Source of the DNA: Egicoccus sp. AB-alg2
GTDB taxonomy: Bacteria; Actinomycetota; Nitriliruptoria; Nitriliruptorales; Nitriliruptoraceae
Direction of reading: 5' to 3'
Assembly: GCF_041821065.1 (NCBI RefSeq)
Contig: NZ_JBGUAX010000009.1
Coordinates: 1-64,000, forward strand
DNA length: 64,000 nt
Under the pieces are notes generated by a model. That model saw nothing but the letters and a program-made list of their open reading frames with translations. It ran no database searches and had not been told where the DNA came from. The position numbers and the translations under genes were made by a program. Numbering within the stretch: the first letter of the stretch is position 1; each line of letters begins with the position of its first letter. Positions 56,568 through 64,000 of this stretch are shown piece after piece.

Positions 56568-56711
56568 GACGGTTCCTTCGAGGCGGTCTGCGGGGCGGGA
56601 CGCTAGGGCAGCGCGCCCGCCGGTCCCCACGCGGCAGCAGTCACGTGCGCTGCCGGCAGCGGTTCCCGCCGAGTCCGCACCCCGGGAACTTCGGCGACAC
56701 GGCCGGCGACG

Positions 56712-57638
56712 TCACGCCATGGACGCGGCGAGCCCGTCGAGGATGTCGGCCTCGCTGACCACGACCTCGTCGAAGCCGTAGCGCTCCGCCACGCGCGAGA
56801 GCACCAGGGCGCCGCCGTGGATGACGTCCTCGCGGCCCGGCTGGACCGGCCCGAGCCGCGCGCGTTCGGCGACCGGCATGGCCACCAGGCGTTCGGTGAG
56901 CTCGCGCAGCGCCGAGGTGGGCACCCGCGTGGCGTGGATGCGCTCCTCCTCGTAGGCGGGCAGGTCGAGGTGGAGCGCGGCCAGCGTCGTGGCGGTACCG
57001 GCGACCGCCACCAGCGACCGTGCCGTGCGCAGATCGGTGCCCCGCAGCGCCAGGCCGGCGTCGGCCTCGTCGAGCCGCTCGTCGACGAACGCGCGTGCGG
57101 CGACGAGCTCGGCGGCGGTCGGCGGGTCACCAGCCAGGTGGCGTTCGGTCAGCCGCACGCAGCCGAGTTGCAGCGACACGGCGCCGACGACCCGTCCGGC
57201 GTCGTCGCCGACCACCAGCTCCGTCGAGCCCCCGCCGACGTCCACGACGGCGGTGGGTGCCACGACGTCGACCGCGGCCGCGGCACCGGCGAAGGTCAAC
57301 GCCGCCTCCTGGTCGCCGGTGAGCACCTCGGCGTCCACGCCGGCGATGTCGTGCACGCCGTCGAAGAAGCGGTCCCGGTCGGCCGCGTCGCGCACCGCGG
57401 AGGTGGCGGCGATCCGCACCCGGTCGGTGACCCCGGCGGCGACCCACTGGTCCCGGTAGCGGCGGATGGTGTCCAGCGTCCGCTGCAGCGCAGCGTCGTC
57501 GAGCCGGCCGTTGCGGTCCACGCCGGCACCGAGGCGGGTGATGGTCAGCTCGCGGGTGACGCGGTGACCGTCACCGTCGGTGACCAGCAGACGGACCGAG
57601 TTGGTCCCGACGTCCACGGCCGCACGGGACGCCGTCAT
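56712..57638 (-). CDS. ppx: Ppx/GppA exopolyphosphatase family protein
   Basis: 308 residues; ATG overlaps the DUF501 stop (ATGA). ASKHA-type motifs: AVDVGTNSVRLLV, RIAATSAVRDAAD, GDQEAALTFAGA with catalytic Glu, AVVDVGGGSTELVVG, VAVAGTATTLAAL. The two-domain short form is typical of actinobacterial Ppx1/Ppx2 (Rv1026-like). It hydrolyses polyphosphate or pppGpp. Last gene of the eno-linked cluster. Confidence 0.93.
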   Translation of the reverse strand: MTASRAAVDVGTNSVRLLVTDGDGHRVTRELTITRLGAGVDRNGRLDDAALQRTLDTIRRYRDQWVAAGVTDRVRIAATSAVRDAADRDRFFDGVHDIAGVDAEVLTGDQEAALTFAGAAAAVDVVAPTAVVDVGGGSTELVVGDDAGRVVGAVSLQLGCVRLTERHLAGDPPTAAELVAARAFVDERLDEADAGLALRGTDLRTARSLVAVAGTATTLAALHLDLPAYEEERIHATRVPTSALRELTERLVAMPVAERARLGPVQPGREDVIHGGALVLSRVAERYGFDEVVVSEADILDGLAASMA

Positions 57639-58339
57639 CCGTCCCGCTCCATGCGCCGGGCGACCTCCTCGGCGCTCACGCACGGGCCGCGGCACGGCGC
57701 CGGCGTGCTGTGCTGCACGGTCCACTGCCCGACGACGTTGTCCCCGGTCGCCAGGGTGTGGCCGGCGTGGACGTGCAGGCACTTGATGTGCCCCGGCATG
57801 CCGCCGGCACCGGGGTCGCCGGGCAGCGGCTCACCGAGCGTGTCGCGGGTGGCGACGTAGCGCTCGTGCGCCGCCGCGTAGGCGGCGGCGAAGTCCTCGT
57901 CGGTCTGCAGACGCTCGTTGAGGCCGACCATGGCGTGGTCGGCCTCCAGCCGCCCCACCCGCGAGCGCATCACCGGGCAGGTGAGCCAGAACGTGGTGGG
58001 AAACGGCGTGCCGTCGTCCAGGCGCGGATCGACGCGCACCACCGTCGGCAGTCCGAACACGCACGTGTGCACGATCGCCGGGTTGCCGCGCGAGGGCCGC
58101 CCGAGTTGCGCGGACACGACCGCACGCGCATGGCGGTCGGCACGCGGCGCGGCCAGCGCCCGCTCGTAGGAGGCGTGCGGATCGGGCCGGACCGCGTCCG
58201 GCTGTGGGCCGCTGGCGAGCGGCGGCACCACCGCGACGTCCGGCGTCCCGTCGGGCGGGACGCCAGGGACGTCGTCGCGGCGCCCCGAGGCCGGGGCGGG
58301 CGGGGGGACGGGGCGCGCGGCCCCGCCGTGGGAGGTCAC
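57635..58339 (-). CDS. DUF501 protein
   Basis: 234 residues, GTG overlapping the S1-protein stop (GTGA). About 55 Pro-rich N-terminal residues precede the DUF501 core: VSAQLGRPSRGNPAIVHTCVFGLPTVVRVDPR, FWLTCPVMRSRVGRLEADH, GMPGHIKCLHVHAGHTLATGDN, PCRGPCVSAEEVARRMERDG. Conserved Cys and His residues suggest metal binding. Equivalent to Rv1025, always near ppx and ftsB; function unknown. Confidence 0.9.
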   Translation of the reverse strand: MTSHGGAARPVPPPAPASGRRDDVPGVPPDGTPDVAVVPPLASGPQPDAVRPDPHASYERALAAPRADRHARAVVSAQLGRPSRGNPAIVHTCVFGLPTVVRVDPRLDDGTPFPTTFWLTCPVMRSRVGRLEADHAMVGLNERLQTDEDFAAAYAAAHERYVATRDTLGEPLPGDPGAGGMPGHIKCLHVHAGHTLATGDNVVGQWTVQHSTPAPCRGPCVSAEEVARRMERDG

Positions 58340-58746
58340 GAGCCGACGCGTCCGCGACGCTGCCGGCGGGCCTCACCCTGGATCATCTGCGACTTGTGCA
58401 TGAAGCGCCGCAGACGCTTGTTGAAGTCCTTGTCGAGCTTCGACCGCAGGTTGACGGACTCCTCGTCCTGCCAATCCGGGTCGGCGCGCTTGATGGAGAG
58501 GTCGACCTTGCCGTCGTCCTTGACGTCGAGGACCTTGACGTCCACCTCGTCGCCTTCGGCGAGGTAGGCGTAGATGTTCTCGACGAAGTCGGCGTCGACC
58601 TCGGAAACGTGGACCAGCCCGGTGACGACGCCGCCGTCCTCGGTCGGAACCTCGACGAACGCGCCGTACTCCTCGAGCCGGACGACCTTGCCCTTGACGA
58701 TCTGTCCCTGCAGTTGGACCAACTCCTGTGGGGCGCGTCGGCGCAT
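58336..58746 (-). CDS. S1-domain RNA-binding protein
   Basis: 136 residues from ATG 58746; no ribosome site is visible there, and a start nearer LQGQIVKGKVVRLEEYG (with AGGAG upstream) is possible. One S1 motif: GQIVKGKVVRLEEYGAFVEV, GLVHVSEVDADFVEN, EVDVKVLDVKDDGKVDLSIK, then a basic C-terminal tail (LRRFMHKSQM, RRQRRGR). Similar to general stress protein 13/YabR-type proteins that bind ribosomes or mRNA. Insertion of such a gene between ftsB and DUF501 differs from the mycobacterial order. Confidence 0.85.
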   Translation of the reverse strand: MRRRAPQELVQLQGQIVKGKVVRLEEYGAFVEVPTEDGGVVTGLVHVSEVDADFVENIYAYLAEGDEVDVKVLDVKDDGKVDLSIKRADPDWQDEESVNLRSKLDKDFNKRLRRFMHKSQMIQGEARRQRRGRVGS

Positions 58747-58843
58747 CGCGCGAGAACGCCGTTGGGCCCCGGTCGTAGCCGCACGGGGGCGGCTTTCGGT
58801 GAGGGGATCCGGCTCGTGGAACCGAGAGCCGGGCGCGCGATAG

Positions 58844-58865
58844 GCGGGACCACAGCGGGTCCCGC
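58844..58865 (-). terminator. Hairpin between ftsB and the S1 protein gene
   Basis: 8-bp stem GCGGGACC/GGTCCCGC (58844-58851 with 58858-58865), 6-base loop, in the 284-base gap. It may end the eno-ftsB transcript; nothing else was seen in the gap. Confidence 0.4.
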
Positions 58866-59030
58866 ACTCCTGAACGGTACGGAGCCGGCCGCCGGACAGC
58901 AAGACCGGCGGTGGGGACGATCGGTCTCGCAGCGCTCACCGCCGTGCGCCGCAGACCCGATCCCTCCGTGAGATGGCACGGATGGCATCCACTTTGGACG
59001 CAGAGCACTCACGTCCGCGACGGCCCGCGG

Positions 59031-61340
<2,310 letters not shown>

Positions 61341-61398
61341 CTGGATCCTCGGGAACGGGCGGCGGGAGCGGGCAGCGTAGTGGCGGCCGCGGACCGGG

Positions 61399-62610
61399 TC
61401 AGTCCGGTGACTTGACCTCGTCCCAGAGCTCGAGCCAGGTGTCGCGGCTGAGGTCGTCGATGGGCAGTTCCCGCTTCGCGGCCAGGGCGAGCATCGCCTC
61501 GAAGCGGCCTCGGAACTTGCGTCCGGCGGCCCGCGCGGCCGCTTCCGGGTCCACGCCCAGGGTGCGGGCCAGGCCCACCACGGCGCCGAGCAGGTCGCCG
61601 AACTCCTCGAGGCGGGCGTCCTCGTCGGCCTCGAGCAGCTCGTCGAGCTCCTCTCGGACGCGGGCGGCGGGCTCGGCGGGCTCGCCCCAGTCGAAGCCCC
61701 GCTTGGCGGCCTTGCGTTCCAGCGTCTCCAGGAACATCAGACCGGGCAGCGCGGGTGGCACGCCGTCGAACGGGCTGCTGCGCCCGGCCTTCTCCTGCGC
61801 CTTGAGCTCGTCCCAGTTGCGCTGCACGTCCTGCGCCGTGGCCGCCTCCACGTCCCCGAAGACGTGGGGGTGGCGCCGCACGAGCTTGTCGACGATGCCG
61901 CGGGTGACGTCGTCGATGGCGAAGGCACCGCGGTCGCGAGCCACCTGCGCGTGGAAGACGACCTGCAGCAGCACGTCGCCGAGCTCCTCCTGGATATCGA
62001 GGTCGTGCCCGCGTTCGATGGCGTCGATGAGTTCGTAGGTCTCCTCGACGAGGTACTTCTGCAGCGAGCGGTGGTCCTGCTCCAGGTCCCACGGGCAGCC
62101 GTGTTCGGGGTCGCGCAGGCGGCGCAGCACGTCCACCAGCTTCACGAACTCCGCGCCGGCCGGCTGCTGCACCAGGAAGACGAACTCCACCTCGGCCTCG
62201 TAGGCGGGCGCCTGGCCCCCGAGCGTGGGCCCGAGGCCCTCGTCGCCGGGGCCGAGCAGATAGACCGCCACGCCCTCGCGGGCGGCGTGCTCGAGCAGGG
62301 CCTTGGCGATACGGCGGTCCTCGGGACTGCCGGGCTTGGTCAGGTCGAGCTCGGCCCGGCCCAGCGTGGCCGGTGCCAGGGCCTCGAGGTCCAACCCCGC
62401 GAAGTACAGGTGCCGCGCGCTGGGATGGGTGTCGGGGTCGCGCAGGTGGACGACCGAGGCCGCGGCGAGCGCGTCCCAGGCCTGGAAGGGCAGCAGGCCC
62501 GGGAGGGCGTCCGAGGTCTCCACGAGCACCACCCGGGGCGGCTCGGCGCCGGGCCCGCCGGCGTCCGCTCCGGCCGCCTCGGGCCGTCCGGGATCGCCGT
62601 CGGCGCTCAT
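61399..62610 (-). CDS. mazG: Nucleoside triphosphate pyrophosphohydrolase MazG
   Basis: 403 residues; ATG overlaps the parvulin stop (ATGA). Residues about 25-155 (VVLVETSDALPGLLPFQAWDAL, EVEFVFLVQQPAG) resemble the degenerate tetrapyrrole-methylase-like domain seen in YabN/actinobacterial MazG. MazG core: VDVLRRLRDPEHGCPWDLEQ, SLQKYLVEETYELIDAI, IQEELGDVLLQVVFHAQVA, with EExxE metal ligands, plus a second MazG-like half (RVREELDELLEAD, LEEFGDLLGAVVGLAR). Removes aberrant NTPs. Same place as Rv1021. Confidence 0.93.
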   Translation of the reverse strand: MSADGDPGRPEAAGADAGGPGAEPPRVVLVETSDALPGLLPFQAWDALAAASVVHLRDPDTHPSARHLYFAGLDLEALAPATLGRAELDLTKPGSPEDRRIAKALLEHAAREGVAVYLLGPGDEGLGPTLGGQAPAYEAEVEFVFLVQQPAGAEFVKLVDVLRRLRDPEHGCPWDLEQDHRSLQKYLVEETYELIDAIERGHDLDIQEELGDVLLQVVFHAQVARDRGAFAIDDVTRGIVDKLVRRHPHVFGDVEAATAQDVQRNWDELKAQEKAGRSSPFDGVPPALPGLMFLETLERKAAKRGFDWGEPAEPAARVREELDELLEADEDARLEEFGDLLGAVVGLARTLGVDPEAAARAAGRKFRGRFEAMLALAAKRELPIDDLSRDTWLELWDEVKSPD

Positions 62611-63596
62611 TCCTCGACCGGCGCGTCGAGCGACTCCTCGAGCAGTTCGTCCTGGCCCGGCTGCTGGGCTGGGTCGGCGCCCTCGCCGACGCGGCCCGGC
62701 TCGACGACCATCTGCTGGGCCGGGTCCCACTGCCCGAGACCGGCGCCGACGTTCACGTCGGCGTCGGCGAACGCGGTCGCCAACAGCTGGTCGACCTGCG
62801 CCTGGGCGGCCTGCTGCGGGTCGCCGCCGCCGACGGCCTGGTCGAGGGTGCCGGTGTCGGTCACCTCGAGGACGTGGAAGCCGAACTGCGACTCCACCGG
62901 CCCGACGACCTCGCCGACCTGCGCCGACCACACCGCGTCCTCGAACTCCTGGACGTAGGCACCGCGCGGGTTCGCGCCGAGGTCGCCACCCTGTGCGCCG
63001 CTGCCGGGGTCGACCGAGCGCTCCTGCGCCAGCTCGGCGAAGTCCGCACCGTCGTCGAGCTCGTCGACGATCTCCTGGGCCTCTTCCTGCGTCTCCACGA
63101 GGATGTGGCGGACGGTGCGGGTCTCCACCTCCTCGACGTCGACGCCGCCGGCGAGCTCCTCGCGCAGGACGTCGAGCCGGAGGCTGGCCGGGATCAGCAC
63201 GTCGCGGTACAGATCGACGGTGAGGCCGGTCTGTTGCGTGGCGAGCAGCTCCGCGAGCCCCTCCTCGCCGCCGTAGGCCTCCAGCTCCTCCTCGTAGCGG
63301 GCCTGCTCGTCGGCCTCGCTGACCTCGATCCCGCGCTCGTCGGCGAGGTTGCGGATGATCTGGGCCTGGATGAGGAAGCTCAGGACGCGACGCTGGGTGT
63401 CGCCGACCGCCTGGTTGCGCTGCTGCGTGTCGGTTCCGGCGGTGTCGGCCGTCAGCTCGCGGACGGCGTCCTCCAGCCGCTCGCGCGGGATGGTCTGGCC
63501 GTCGACCGTGGCGGCGGCACCCGGGGCCGCCGCGGCACCGCATCCGGCGAGCATGGCGGCGAGCACGGCGGCTGACAGCAGGGAACGGATGCGCAC
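62607..63596 (-). CDS. Parvulin (PpiC/SurA-type) peptidyl-prolyl isomerase lipoprotein
   Basis: 329 residues from GTG 63596 (GGAG upstream; an earlier TTG at 63614 is also open). Lipoprotein signal VLAAMLAGCG. SurA-like N-terminal helices (SFLIQAQIIRNLADERGIEV), parvulin domain about 165-260 (VRHILVETQEEAQEIVDEL, DFAELAQERSVDPGSGAQGG, SQFGFHVLEVTDT), and an acidic C-terminal tail. Folds secreted proteins outside the membrane, like PrsA. In mycobacteria this slot holds the lipoprotein lpqU on the other side of mazG. Confidence 0.9.
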   Translation of the reverse strand: MRIRSLLSAAVLAAMLAGCGAAAAPGAAATVDGQTIPRERLEDAVRELTADTAGTDTQQRNQAVGDTQRRVLSFLIQAQIIRNLADERGIEVSEADEQARYEEELEAYGGEEGLAELLATQQTGLTVDLYRDVLIPASLRLDVLREELAGGVDVEEVETRTVRHILVETQEEAQEIVDELDDGADFAELAQERSVDPGSGAQGGDLGANPRGAYVQEFEDAVWSAQVGEVVGPVESQFGFHVLEVTDTGTLDQAVGGGDPQQAAQAQVDQLLATAFADADVNVGAGLGQWDPAQQMVVEPGRVGEGADPAQQPGQDELLEESLDAPVEE

Positions 63597-63673
63597 GGGG
63601 AGGTACTCCAGCAAGCGGGGCGGCCGGCGACGCGGCCGGGCGAACGACGACGACGACGCGTCGGCGGGCGAGT

Positions 63674-64000
63674 CTACTGCCTCGCCCGCCCCCGGCCCGG
63701 TTCGATCGCGAGCATCGGGCGGGCCGGGGCGGACGCAGCCGGACAGGCCGGGCAGGGCACGTCGAGGCGGTGCCGCTCGCAGCAGCGGCCGCGGACCCGT
63801 TCGTAGCGCACGTGCCCGTCGACGGCGACCGCCTCCAGACGGGCGCGCTGGGTGAGCGGCGGGCGGCCGTCGAGCAGCAGCACCAGCTCCGCGGCGGCGG
63901 TGACGGTGTCACCGAGCACCGCCCCGAGCTCCATGCCGACGTCCTCGAGGGTGTCGGCGACCACCAGCCAGCCGACCTCCTCGGCGAGGCCGACGCCCGC
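63674..64000 (-). CDS. Unidentified protein, C-terminal part (partial)
   Basis: The frame is open from the window's right edge to a stop at 63674, at least 108 residues. Visible: GWLVVADTLEDVGMELGAVL, VTAAAELVLLLDGRPPLTQR, then a cysteine cluster CCERHRLDVPCPAC. A CC-x8-CxxC arrangement resembles the C-terminal [2Fe-2S] site of FhuF-type ferric reductases (CC-x10-CxxC), but the spacing differs. It is not the C-terminus of Mfd, the protein often encoded here. Product not assigned. Confidence 0.5.
   Translation of the reverse strand, partial: AGVGLAEEVGWLVVADTLEDVGMELGAVLGDTVTAAAELVLLLDGRPPLTQRARLEAVAVDGHVRYERVRGRCCERHRLDVPCPACPAASAPARPMLAIEPGRGRARQ

Overview
The window is extremely GC-rich DNA from an actinobacterium. 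The gene content supports this: a BCCP/biotin-carboxylase fusion, an LpdA-type NAD(P)H:quinone reductase, an NlpC/P60 hydrolase with an N-terminal coiled coil, a mycoredoxin-like protein, DUF501, and the order mazG / surface lipoprotein / eno / ftsB / DUF501 / ppx known from Mycobacterium (Rv1021-Rv1026). SLH-domain and CKN-GW-motif secreted proteins would suit a deep lineage such as Nitriliruptoria, but that placement is an inference. Many starts are GTG or TTG. At least eleven neighbouring gene pairs overlap by a few bases (ATGA, GTGA, TGATG), so translational coupling is the rule here.

Layout. 1-1.7 kb: end of an acyl-CoA carboxylase alpha subunit and a DinB-like protein. 1.9-7.4 kb: two secreted endonuclease/exonuclease/phosphatase enzymes around a quinone reductase. 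7.6-13 kb: stand-alone methylmalonyl-CoA mutase large subunit, a 63-bp tandem repeat, and the sdhCAB operon. 13.3-16.5 kb: small protein, redoxin, hydrolase, trpS, acetyltransferase. 16.5-20 kb: response regulator, histidine kinase and DUF4173 membrane protein as one overlapping operon. 20-25.7 kb: mdh, methyltransferase, META lipoprotein, folD, purH, purN. 25.8-31.3 kb: membrane protein, NlpC/P60 hydrolase, hyuA-hyuB. 31.4-36.9 kb: SLH/glycosidase-like surface protein, GPH transporter coupled to a PLP lyase-like enzyme. 37-46 kb: alpha-glucan cassette (GH15, GH13, malG, malF, malE, divergent LacI regulator) with no ATPase gene, bracketed by two copies of a short direct repeat. 46.5-52 kb: gamma-glutamyltransferase, a giant FAD/Fe-S oxidoreductase, an HNH nuclease and tRNA-Leu(UAA). 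52-56.6 kb: Nudix/YjeF_N fusion, fungal-type cytosine deaminase with cytosine permease, pentapeptide-repeat protein. 56.7-64 kb: ppx, DUF501, S1 protein, ftsB, eno, small membrane protein, mazG, parvulin lipoprotein, and an unidentified partial gene.

Functional picture. The glucan cassette would bind oligosaccharides (MalE), import them (MalFG plus an ATPase encoded elsewhere) and hydrolyse them (GH13, GH15) under LacI control. SdhCAB, Mdh, the mutase and the carboxylase are central carbon and propionate metabolism. Cytosine permease and deaminase form a two-gene salvage unit. No CRISPR array, prophage, insertion sequence or complete defence system was seen. The most interesting signals are the direct repeats around the glucan cassette, the 63-bp tandem repeat, the hairpin over the pentapeptide gene's ribosome site, the Nudix/YjeF_N fusion and the transporter/PLP-lyase pair.
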